NCBI GenBank assembly: GCA_009667805.1
Contig: CM019068.1
Location: 7,559,733 to 7,623,732 of the forward strand
From: Leptobrachium leishanense
Lineage: Eukaryota; Chordata; Amphibia; Anura; Megophryidae
Direction of reading: 5' to 3'
DNA: 64,000 nucleotides
This document shows positions 45,589-56,400 of the stretch, piece by piece. Numbering within the stretch: position 1 is the first letter of the stretch; the number at the start of each line of letters is the position of its first letter. The translations under genes were made by a program, and so were the position numbers. Under the pieces are notes generated by a model. The model saw only the letters and a program-made list of their open reading frames with translations, was not told the origin of the DNA and made no database searches.

Positions 45589-47055
45589 GCCTGTGAGATA
45601 GATAGCAGCCCTTCCAAGGCTTTTAGGAACTCTTCTACCCTATTTCCTTCAGGCCTTTGGCTTTTGCATTGCGCTCGGAAATGACCCATTTCCCCACAGT
45701 TGAAATATCTCTTCTTTGAAGACGGAGACATACTTGTTCGTGGTGACTCGGTTGAGGGACCCTGGCGAGACGCCATAGCAACTCCCGTTGTCTGCATATC
45801 AGTGAGGAACTTCTGAATATCGGTCTGTGTCTCTGCCACCTTCAAAAGTACTCGGCACAGGTCAGTGTGTGCTTGTTTCAGCTCAGCTTGAGCTTCTTGT
45901 ACCTTCTTAATGGTTTTGTGTAACTCACTATATGCAGGAAAGGTCGGTTCTTTGGCAGTACTCTCTGTGGATATAGGAACTAACAGATGCTCTTGTCCAT
46001 CAACTTCAGATCCATAGGCGTCCAACGAATCATCTTCAGTTTGCAGATAGTTGTTATGCCTTACTGGTTGTGCGTAAGCTCTTTCTCCTCTCCTTAAAGA
46101 CTTTTCTTCTAGCAGAGCCTCTTCCTCTCTAACAGCTCGAATCAATTCCAGGTATTTCAATTCTCGGTTACCTTCTCTGGTTCTCAGCTGTAGCATCACA
46201 GGATCTAGAGGTTGAGCGCCCCTCAATATCTGCTGCATTCGGATTTTATCTATTGTGGCCGGTTAGGTCCCTTTCTTAAGAAGTATCTGGTGCTGAATCT
46301 TATCTAGGCGCCTCATATATTCAGTCATCTTCTCACCTTTTCGCTGGTAGGTGTGTTCATACTGGTACATGAGCTCAGCAGCCTTTTCTGTTCGCCCAAA
46401 GACTTCCTGTAATACGTTTAGGTAATCTAAAGCAGTGCAGTCATGCTTACTCAATTTCAGGTTTCTGACAGCCTCTGACGCAGGTCCCTTTAAGCTCTCA
46501 GTGATTCTTTGCTTCTTTTGCGCTTCAGGGACATCCCACTCATCCAGAGCCTGCATCGCCTGTTCTACCCATTCTTCAAAGGTTTCTTCTCCCGCCAGAG
46601 TTGGTACGTTTCCTGTAAAATTCCTCAACCGTCGATAACCAAAGTTAGTGTGAGGAGGGCTTGTTCTTTGACATTTAGCCAGCAGATCTCCAATAGCCAC
46701 TATGAATTCAGGCCCGATCATGGCCAGCGGACTGGGCGCGGGAACACTTGCGGGATCGCCATGTGGCGCACTTGGCTGAATCAGTTGAACTTCCACCTCA
46801 TCGGTCAGCTTCACGCTCGCACCCTGAAAACACACTGGAACACCCTTTTGTGAACTCAAAAAGAACATACGTGTGAGAAGTATCCGGGTTCGCTTTAATG
46901 TCCAGGATTAACCCTCGATGATCTGGTGTCAGCGCGGCCATGGCCCGGCGAATCTGATCTTCGGCCCAAGTGTCTGCAGGAATATCCATGACTATGCTTA
47001 ACTCTATCTGACTACTTTGCTCCTCACACCATTTGGCAGCAGTGTCTGGATCCAT
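45585..47055 (-). pseudogene. PNMA-like Gag of the Gypsy element
   Basis: Structural capsid protein. Its start is probably the ATG at 47053-47055 (MDPDTAAKWCEEQ). The N-terminal region IVMDIPADTWAEDQIRRAMA resembles the RNA-binding-like fold at the front of PNMA proteins. The capsid region YRRLRNFTGNVPTLAGEETF, EEWVEQAMQALDEWDVPEAQ and ESLKGPASEAVRNLKLSK, then LDYLNVLQEVFGRTEKAAEL, matches the PNMA/MOAP1 capsid pattern. The C-terminal knuckle YFNCGEMGHFRAQC has Tyr instead of its first Cys. Breaks: a frameshift near 46850 and an in-frame TAA near 46263. PNMA genes of mammals are known to derive from Gypsy elements; this copy is an element, not a domesticated gene. Confidence 0.88.
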
Positions 47056-47093
47056 AATTAACCCTTTAAATGCGGTTTTATTATAGAGAATGA

Positions 47094-47113
47094 AATCCCG
47101 GAACGAGCCCCCA
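47094..47113 (-). promoter_or_regulatory. Primer binding site, tRNA-Pro-like with one extra base
   Basis: Two bases inside the 5' LTR, the minus strand reads TGGGGGCTCGTTCCGGGATT. The complement of the tRNA-Pro 3' end is the same with one T or C fewer in the middle. A primer pairing to it would have a one-base bulge. Confidence 0.6.
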
Positions 47114-47115
47114 TG

Positions 47116-48051
47116 TGTAGCGCTCACTCCCGGAGGAGCCGCTGAATTTAACCTCGGGTTAGTCTCACCGCACTAGGGAATAAATATACACCAGCACTGT
47201 TGTGGATTTTATAGATTATATACTTTACTGATCCCAATAAAGCGGCATATATAATGTGAATACGGTATATGAACGACAGGATTTTGTAATGCGAGAAAAA
47301 CACGCGGCGGCAAAAAGGAAAGTTTAACCCCTTCGTTTCTAGAGTATAAGTCCCACAAAAGTAATGTCCCAAAAAGGTGTGTGTGTGCGATTTAGGTACC
47401 CGGGTACTATATTCAACTGCCCAGTGAATGGATAGAATAATTCTTCGACTAGTCACGTTGGGGCCCTGTAGATTTAAACAATACTGCAGCGTGCTTTGTT
47501 TAAACTTGGACTGTGGCCTGGAAGGCCTCTCACCCATCCGCTGGACAATCTGTTCCGCTGTCCGATCAAGGATCTCTCTCCGCTTGATTATACTGGAACT
47601 CTGTGCCACTGGATCCGCTTCTCCTGCTTGTCCGATTTCGGTAACGAGAATTACGGCCTACCGCCTGCACTCCCAGTGGATCATCGCGGCCTCCTTACTC
47701 GGGGTCCAAACCGGAACGTTATGTCTGCGCAAAACCTCTCAGCGATGTGTGGATAGGTCTCTGCCAGCACTGTCTCTGATTTTCAGCACCCGCAAGGCAG
47801 CTCCTGCTCTCCGGCCTGGTCTCAATCTCTGGCAGTCTCACGTGCGTCTTCCACCTTTCGTCGCTCGGCTCACACTGGCTCTCCTTCGAGCGAGGCTGCG
47901 GATGTCCTTCGCTCTCTCCCACCCACTTCCTGTCCCCGCCGCAAAGCATGATGGAAAATGTAGTCCCGTTGTGTACAGTATACTTTACATTGCGCTTGTC
48001 TCCCTCTGGTGGCCAAAACCGAGCAATACAGAGTTTTTAAACGGCGCTACA
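47116..48051 (-). repeat. 5' LTR of the Gypsy element
   Basis: TGTAGCGCTCACTCCCGGAG...TTTAAACGGCGCTACA. Near-identical partner of 39522-40463. ORFs on both strands mirror those in the other LTR and have no known domain. Confidence 0.93.
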
Positions 48052-49985
48052 CTAGATATGGGAGTGGCAGGTATAGAGTATTAAATATGGGAGTGGGAGG
48101 AATTGAGTGTTAAATATGGGAGTGGGAGGTATAGAGTATTAGATATGGGAGTGGGAGGTATTGAGTGTGAGATACAGGGATTGGGAGGTATAGGGTGTGA
48201 GTTCCAAGGATTGGGAGGTTTAGGGTGTTAGATATGGGGCATGGGAGGTATAGGGTGTTAGATATGGGGATTGGGAGGTATTGGGTGTGAGATACAGGGA
48301 TTGGGAGGTGTAGGGTGTGAGATTTGGGGATTGGGATGTATAGGGTGTGAGATATGGGGCGTGGGAGGAATAGGGTGTGAGATATGGGACGTGGGAGGTA
48401 TAGGGTGTTAGATATGGGGCGTGGGAGGTATAGGGTGTGAGATATGGGGCGTGGGAGGTATAGAGTGTTAGTTATGGGAGTGATAGTTACTGAGTATTAG
48501 ATATGGGAGTGGGATGTATTGAGTGTTAGATATGGGAGTGGGAGGTTTCGAGTGTTAGATATGGGAGTGGGAGGTATAGAGTATTAGAAATGGGAGTGGG
48601 AGGTATAGAGTATTAGATATGGGGATTGGGAGGTTTAGCGTGTGAGATACAGGGATTGGGAGGTTTAGGGTGTTAGATATGGGGCGTGGGAGGTAAAGGA
48701 TGTGAGATACAGGGATTGGGAGGTATAAGGTGTTAGATATGGGGATTGAGTGGTATAGGGTGTGAGATACAGGGATTGGGAGGTATAGGGAGTGAGATCC
48801 AAGGATTGGGAGGTATAGGGTATTAGATATGGGGATTGGGAGGTTTAGGGTGTGAGATATGGGGCGTGGGAGGTATAGGGTGTTAGATATGAGGATTGGT
48901 AGGTATAGGGTGTGAGATACAGGGATTGGGAGGTATAGGGTGTTAGATATGGGGCGTGGGAGGTATAGGGTGTTAGATACAGGGATTAGGAGGTATAAGG
49001 TGTTAGATATGGGGAATGGGAGGTATAGGATGTGAGATACAGGGATTGGGAGGTATAGGGTGTGAGATCCAAGGATTGGGAGGTATAGGGTGTTAGATAT
49101 GGGGATTGGGAGTTATAGGGTGTGAGATGCGTGGATTGGGAGGTATAGAGTGTTAGACATGGGGCGTGGGAGGCATAGGGTGTGAGATATGAGGTGTGGG
49201 AGTTATAGGGTGTTAGATATGGGGATTGGGAGGTATAGGGTGTAAAATACGGGGATTGGGAGGTATAGGGTGTGAGATTCGGGGATTGGGAGGTATAGGG
49301 TGTGAGATACAGGGATTGGGAGGTATAGGGTGTGAGATACAGGGATTGGGAGGTATAGGGTGTGAGATACAGGGATTGGGAGGTAAAGAGTGTTAGACAT
49401 GGGGCGTGGGAGGTATAGGATGTGAGATATGAGGTGTGGGAGGTATAGGATGTTAGACATGGGGCGTGGGAGGTATAGGGTGTGAGATATGGGATGTTGG
49501 AGGTATAGGGTGTGAATTATGGGGAGTGGGAGGTATAGGGTGTGAGATATGGGGCGTGTGAGGTATAGGATGTTAGATATGGGGATTGGGAGGTATAGGG
49601 TGTAAGATTTGGGGATTGGGAGGCATAGGGTGTGAGAAACGGGGATTGGGTGGTACAGGGTGTTAGTTTTGGGGATTGGGAGGTATAGGGTGTGAGAAAC
49701 AGGGATTGGGTGGTAGAGGGTGTTAGACATGGGGCGTGGGAGGTATAGGGTGTGAGATATGGGGAGTGGGAGGTATAGGGCTGAGATATGGGGCGTGGGA
49801 GGTATAGGGTGTTAGATATGGGGTGTAGGGTATTAGACATGGGGCGTGGGAGGTATAGGGTGTGAGATATGGGGCTTAGGAGGTATAGGGTGTGAAATAT
49901 GAGGTGTGGGAGGTATAGGGTGTGAGATATGGGGTGTGGGACGTATGCTGATTGGGAGGTATAGATATTAGGTTGTGACATATGG
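48052..49985 (+). repeat. Intron 2 minisatellite, block 3 with a distinct subfamily
   Basis: Opens with the same unit as blocks 1 and 2 (TTAGATATGGGAGTGGGAGG). From about 48170 it is dominated by 30-bp variants GGTATAGGGTGTGAGATA plus CAGGGATTGGGA or TGGGGCGTGGGA. Because 30 is a multiple of three, minus-strand frames of Leu/Pro/Ser/His type stay open (49203-49981); these are artefacts. Confidence 0.95.
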
Positions 49986-50163
49986 AACGTTGGAGATGCA
50001 TCTTATGAGATATATTGTATTCATGTGAGTGGGAATGTAAGGTGGGATATAAAAAGTGGGGGTTGACACATTTATTTGGGGAGGAATGTGTTAGATATCA
50101 GGGTCTTTTTGTGATTTTTTTCCATGCATCGAGTCCTCATGTTCTACGTTTTTCGTTTTCTAG
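49986..50163. other. Unique island before exon 3
   Basis: About 180 bp of non-repetitive intron ending in the pyrimidine-rich acceptor TTCTACGTTTTTCGTTTTCTAG. Confidence 0.5.
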
Positions 50164-50193
50164 GTGATGGCGTCTCTCAGGATCCGGACGTTG
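50164..50193 (+). CDS. Exon 3 of the signal-peptide gene, 30 bp
   Basis: Acceptor CGTTTTCTAG ends at 50163; donor GTTG|GTGAGT starts at 50194. In phase 1 after exon 2 it reads G-DGVSQDPDV and leaves one base for the next codon. The size (30), phase 1-1, strong splice signals on both sides and surrounding unique sequence match exons 2 and 4. The composition is acidic (three Asp in ten residues). A 30-bp exon alone is weak evidence; the shared phase of all four carries the call. Confidence 0.6.
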
Positions 50194-50403
50194 GTGAGTT
50201 TATTTTACTAAGTAATAATATTGTAGCCGGGTCTGAGGATCCGATAATGTATAAGCTCTCTTGTATAAGTAACGTTACCTGCAATTTAAAAAAGTCGTGA
50301 TAGTGAATCGTGGCTGCGCCCTGAAGTGTGAGCTCCAAGACACATTGAACGGATTCCGTGGACTGATAACGATTTATTTTCCTGATCGCAAAGGAAAACT
50401 GAT
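50194..50403. other. Unique intron sequence after exon 3
   Basis: About 210 bp before the 39-bp array. No feature recognised beyond the donor site. Confidence 0.45.
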
Positions 50404-53400
50404 TTTACAATCTAGAGGAGCAGAGGGCCCGGCTCACAGGAGCTTACAATCTAGAGGAGCAGAGGGTCCGGCTCACAGGAGCTTACAATCTAGAGGAGCA
50501 GAGGGTCCGGCTCACAGGAGCTTACAATCTAGAGGAGCAGAGGGCCCGGCTCACAGGAGCTTACAATCTAGAGGAGCAGAGGGTCCGGCTCACAGGAGCT
50601 TACAATCTAGAGGAGCAGAGGGTCCGGCTCACAGGAGTTTACAATCTAGAGGAGCAGAGGGTCCGGCTCACAGGAGTTTACAATCTAGAAGAGCAGAGGG
50701 CCCGGCTCACAGGAGCTTACAATATAGGGGAGCAGAGGGTCCGGCTCACAGGAGTTTACAATCTAGAGGAGCAGAGGGTCCGTCTCACAGGAGCTTACAA
50801 TCTAGAGGAGCAGAGGGTCCGGCTCACAGGAGCTTACAATATAGAGGAGCAGAGGGTCCGGCTCACAGGAGTTTACAATATAGAGGAGCAGAGGGTCCGG
50901 CTCACAGGAGTTTACAATCTAGAGGAGCAGAGGGTCCGGCTCACAGGAGCTTACAATCTAGAGGAGTAGGGGGTCCGGCTCACAGGAGTTTACAATCTAG
51001 AAGAGCAGAGGGCCCGGCTCACAGGAGCTTACAATATAGGGGAGCAGAGGGCCCGGCTCACAGGAGTTTACAATCTAGAGGAGCAGAGGGTCCGTCTCAC
51101 AGGAGCTTACAATCTAGAGGAGCAGAGGGTCCGGCTCACAGGAGCTTACAATCTAGAGGAGCAGAGGATCCGGCTCACAGGAGTTTACAATCTAGAGGAG
51201 CAGAGGGTCCGGCTCCCAGGAGTTTACAATCTAGAGGAGCAGAGGGTCCGACTCACAGGAGCTTACAATCTAGAGGAGCAGAGGGCCTGGCTCACAGGAG
51301 CTTACAATCTAGAGGAGCAGAGGGCCTGGCTCACAGGAGCTTACAATCTAGAGGAGCAGGGGGTCCGGCTCACAGGAGTTTACAATCTAGAAGAGCAGAG
51401 GGCCCGGCTCACAGGAGCTTACAATCTAGAGGAGCAGAGGGCCTGGCTCACAGGAGCTTACAATCTAGAGGAGCAGAGGGCCTGGCTCACAGGAGCTTAC
51501 AATCTAGAGGAGCAGAGGGTCCGGCTCACAGGAGTTTACAATCTAGAGGAGCAGAGGGTCCGGCTCACAGGAGCTTACAATCTATAGGAGCAGAGGGTCC
51601 GGCTCACAGGAGCTTACAATCTAGAGAGCAGAGGGTCCGGCTCCCAGGAGCTTACTATCTAGAGGAGCAGAGGGCCCGGCTCACAGGAGCTTACAATCTA
51701 GAGGAGCAGAGGGCCCGGCTCACAGGAGTTTACAATCTAGAGGAGCAGAGGGCCCGGCTCACAGGAGCTTACAATCTAAAGGAGCAGAGGGTCCGGCTCA
51801 GGAGTTTACAATCTAGAGGAGCAGAGGGCCCGGCTCACAGGAGCTTACAATCTAGAGGAGCAGAGGGCCGGCTCACAGGAGTTTACAATCTAGAGGAGCA
51901 GAGGGCCCGGCTCACAGGAGCTTACAATCTAGAGGAGCAGAGGGCCCGGCTCACAGGAGTTTACAATCTAGAGGAGCAGAGGGTCCGGCTCACAGGAGCT
52001 TACAATCTAAAGGAGCAGAGGTCCGGCTCACAGGAGTTTACAATCTAGAGGGCAGAGGGCCCGGCTCACAGGAGTTTACAATCTAGAGGAGCAGAGGGTC
52101 CGGCTCACAGGAGCTTACAATCTAGAGGAGCAGAGGGTCCGGCTCACAGGAGCTTACAATCTAGAGGAGCAGAGGGCCCGGCTCACAGGAGCTTACAATC
52201 TAGAGGAGCAGAGGGCCCGGCTCACAGGAGTTTACAATCTAAAGGAGCAGAGGGTCGGCTCACAGGAGTTTACAATCTAGAGGAGCAGAGGGTCTGGCTC
52301 ACAGGAGTTTACAATCTAGAGGAGCAGAGGGCCCGGCTCACAGGAGTTTACAATCTAGAGAGCAGAGGGCCGGCTCACAGGAGTTTACAATCTAGAGGAG
52401 CAGAGGGCCCGGCTCACAGGAGTTTACAATCTAGAGGAGCAGAGGGCCGGCTCACAGGAGCTTACAATCTAGAGGAGCAGAGGGCCCGGCTCACAGGAGT
52501 TTACAATCTAGAGGAGCAGAGGGCCCGCTCACAGGAGTTTACAATCTAGAGGAGCAGAGGGTCCGGCTCACAGGAGATTACAATCTAGAGGAGCAGAGGG
52601 TCCGGCTCCCAGGAGCTTACTATCTAGAGGAGCAGAGGGCCGGCTCACAGGGCTTACAATCTAGGAGGCAGAGGGTCCGGCTCACAGGAGCTTACAATCT
52701 AGAGGAGCAGAGGTCCGGCTCACAGGAGTTTACAATCTAGAGGAGTAGAGGGTCCGGCTCACAGGAGTTTACAATCTGGAGGAGCAGAGGGTCCGGCTCA
52801 CAGGAGCTTACAATCTAGAGGAGCAGAGGTCCGGCTCACAGGAGATTACAATCTAGAGGAGCAGAGGGTCCGGCTCACAGGAGTTTACAATCTAGAGGAG
52901 CAGAGGGTCCGGCTCCAGGAGCTTACTAATCTAGAGGAGCAGAGGGCCCGGCTCACAGGAGCTTACAATCTAGAGGAGCAGAGGGCCCGGCTCACAGGAG
53001 CTTACAATCTAGAGGAGCAGAGGGTCCGGCTCACAGGAGTTTACAATCTAAAGGAGCAGAGTGTCCGGCTCACAGGAGCTTACAATCTAGAGGAGCAGAG
53101 AGTCCGGCTCACAGGAGCTTACAATCTAGAGGAGCAGAGGGCCCGGCTCACAGGATCTTACAATCTAGAGGAGCAGAGGGCCCGGCTCACAGGAGTTTAC
53201 AATCTAGAGGAGCAGAGGGCCCGGCTCACAGGAGCTTACAATCTAGAGGAGCAGAGGGCCCGGCTCACAGGAGCTTACAATCTAGAGGAGCAGAGGGTCC
53301 GGCTCACAGGAGTTTACAATCTAGAGGAGCAGAGGGTCCGGCTCACAGGAGTTACAATCTAGAGGAGCAGAGGGTCCGGCTCACAGGAGTTTACAATCTA

Positions 53401-56400
53401 GAGGAGCAGAGGGTCCGGCTCACAGGAGTTTACAATCTAGAGGAGCAGAGGGCCGGCTCCCAGGAGCTTACTATCTAGAGGAGCTGAGGGCCCGGCTCAC
53501 AGGAGCTTACAATCTAGAGGAGCAGAGGTCCGGCTCACAGGAGCTTACAATCTAGAGGAGCAGAGGGTCCGGCTCACAGGAGCTTACAATCTAGAGGAGC
53601 GGGGGTCCGGCTCACAGGAGCTTACAATCTAGAGGAGCAGAGGGTCCGGCTCACAGGAGCTTACAATATAGAGGAGCAGAGGGTCCGGCTCACAGGAGTT
53701 TACAATCTAGGAGCAGAGGGTCCGGCTCACAGGAGCTTACAATCTAGAGGAGTAGGGGGTCCGGCTCACAGGAGTTTACAATCTAGAAGAGCAGAGGGCC
53801 CGGCTCACAGGAGCTTACATCTAGAGGAGCAGAGGGTCCGTCTCACAGGAGCTTACAATCTAGAGGAGCAGAGGGTCCGGCTCACAGGAGCTTACAATCT
53901 AGAGAAGCAGAGGGTCCGGCTCCCAGGAGTTTACAATCTAGAGGAGCAGAGGGTCCGACTCACAGGAGCTTACAATCTAGAGGAGCAGAGGGCCTGGCTC
54001 ACAGGAGCTTACAATCTAGAGGAGCAGAGGGCCTGGCTCACAGGAGCTTACAATCTAGAGGAGCAGGGGGTCAGGCTCACAGGAGTTTACAATCTAGAAG
54101 AGCAGAGGGCCCGGCTCACAGGAGTTTACAATCTAGAGGAGCAGAGGGCCCGGCTCACAGGAGTTTACAATCTAGAGGAGCAGAGGGTCCGGCTCACAGG
54201 AGATTACAATCTAGAGGAGCAGAGGGTCCGGCTCCCAGGAGCTTACTATCTAGAGGAGCAGAGGGCCCGGCTCACAGGAGCTTACAATCTAGAGGAGCAG
54301 AGGGTCCGGCTCACAGGAGCTTACAATCTAGAGGAGCAGAGGGTCCGGCTCACAGGAGTTTACAATCTAGAGGAGTAGAGGGTCCGGCTCACAGGAGTTT
54401 ACAATCTGGAGGAGCAGAGGGTCCGGCTCACAGGAGCTTACAATCTAGAGGAGCAGAGGGTCCGGCTCACAGGAGTTTACAATCTAGAGGAGCAGAGGGC
54501 CCGGCTCACAGGAGTTTACAATCTAGAGGAGCAGAGGGTCTGGCTCACAGGAGTTTACAATCTAGAGGAGCAGAGGGTCCGGCTCCCAGGAGCTTACTAT
54601 CTAGAGGAGCAGAGGGCCCGGCTCACAGGAGCTTACAATCTAGAGGAGCAGAGGGCCCGGCTCACAGGAGCTTACAATCTAGAGGAGCAGAGGGTCCGGC
54701 TCACAGGAGCTTACAATCTAGAGGAGCAGAGGGCCCGGCTCACAGGAGTTTACAATCTAGAGGAGCAGAGGGTCCGGCTCACAGGAGTTTACAATCTAAA
54801 GGAGCAGAGTGTCCGGCTCACAGGAGCTTACAATCTAGAGGAGCAGAGAGTCCGGCTCACAGGAGCTTACAATCTAGAGGAGCAGAGGGCCGGCTCACAG
54901 GATCTTACAATCTAGAGGAGCAGAGGGCCCGGCTCACAGGAGTTTACAATCTAGAGGAGCAGAGGGCCCGGCTCACAGGAGCTTACAATCTAGAGGAGCA
55001 GAGGCCCGGCTCACAGGAGTTTACAATCTAGAGGAGCAGAGGGTCCGGCTCACAGGAGTTTACAATCTAGAGGAGCAGAGGGTCCGGCTCACAGGAGTTT
55101 ACAATCTAGAGGAGCAGAGGGTCCGGCTCACAGGAGTTTACAATCTAGAGGAGCAGAGGGTCCGGCTCACAGGAGTTTACAATCTAGAGGAGCAGAGGGC
55201 CCGGCTCCCAGGAGCTTACTATCTAGAGGAGCTGAGGGCCCGGCTCACAGGAGCTTACAATCTAGAGGAGCAGAGGGTCCGGCTCACAGGAGCTTACAAT
55301 CTAGAGGAGCGGAGGGTCCGGCTCACAGGAGCTTACAATCTAGAGGAGCGGAGGGTCCGGCTCACAGGAGCTTACAATCTGGAGGAGCAGAGGGTCCGGC
55401 TCACAGGAGCTTACAATATAGAGGAGCAGAGGGTCCGGCTCACAGGAGTTTACAATCTAGAGGAGCAGAGGGTCCGGCTCACAGGAGCTTACAATCTAGA
55501 GGAGTAGGGGGTCCGGCTCACAGGAGTTTACAATCTAGAAGAGCAGAGGGCCCGGCTCACAGGAGCTTACAATCTAGAGGAGCAGAGGGTCCGTCTCACA
55601 GGAGCTTACAATCTAGAGGAGCAGAGGGTCCGGCTCACAGGAGCTTACAATCTAGAGAAGCAGAGGGTCCGGCTCCCAGGAGTTTACAATCTAGAGGAGC
55701 AGAGGGTCCGACTCACAGGAGCTTACAATCTAGAGGAGCAGAGGGCCTGGCTCACAGGAGCTTACAATCTAGAGGAGCAGAGGGCCTGGCTCACAGGAGC
55801 TTACAATCTAGAGGAGCAGGGGGTCAGGCTCACAGGAGTTTACAATCTAGAAGAGCAGAGGGCCCGGCTCACAGGAGCTTACAATCTAGAGGAGCAGAGG
55901 GCCTGGCTCACAGGAGCTTACAATCTAGAGGAGCAGAGGGCCTGGCTCACAGGAGCTTACAATCTAGAGGAGCAGAGGGTCCGGCTCACAGGAGTTTACA
56001 ATCTAGAGGAGCAGAGGGTCCGGCTCACAGGAGCTTACAATCTCTAGGAGCAGAGGGTCCGGCTCACAGGAGTTTACAATCTAGAGGAGCAGAGGGTCCG
56101 GCTCCCAGGAGCTTGCTATCTAGAGGAGCAGAGGCCCGGCTCACAGGAGCTTACAATCTAGAGGAGCAGAGGGCCGGCTCACAGGAGCTTACAATCTAGA
56201 GGAGCAGAGGGCCGGCTCACAGGATTTTACAATCTAGAGGAGCAGAGGGCCCGGCTCACAGGAGTTTACAATCTAGAGGAGCAGGGCCCGGCTCACAGGA
56301 GTTTACAATCTAGAGGAGCAGGGCCCGGCTCACAGGAGCTTACAATCTAAAGGAGCAGAGGGCCCGGCTCACAGGAGTTTACAATCTAGAGGAGCAGAGG

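Larger units (their letters stand above)
39522..48051 (-). mobile_element. Ty3/Gypsy LTR retrotransposon with PNMA-like Gag
   Basis: LTRs of 942 bp (39522-40463) and 936 bp (47116-48051), both TGTAGCGC...GCGCTACA and nearly identical, enclose 6.65 kb. Coding is on the minus strand, so the right LTR is the 5' one. Order from there: primer site, Gag, protease, reverse transcriptase, RNase H, integrase, C-terminal tail, polypurine tract. The domain order RT-RNaseH-integrase places it in Ty3/Gypsy. A LINE fragment is inserted between protease and RT. It sits in the intron-2 minisatellite, and the flanks ..AGTATTAG and CTAGATATG do not give an unambiguous 4-6 bp target duplication. Every ORF carries at least one break, so this copy is not autonomous. 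No envelope-like ORF seen. Confidence 0.93.

Noticed and set aside
49203..49981. Two overlapping minus-strand ORFs of 154-175 codons (Leu/Pro/His-rich)
   Set aside because: 30-bp minisatellite unit; artefact of a multiple-of-three repeat.
50297..52048. 583-codon open frame of GAEGPAHRSLQSR-type repeats
   Set aside because: The 39-bp unit is 13 codons, so frames stay open by arithmetic. It begins in intron sequence, has no domain, and the frame breaks as soon as units carry single-base deletions.
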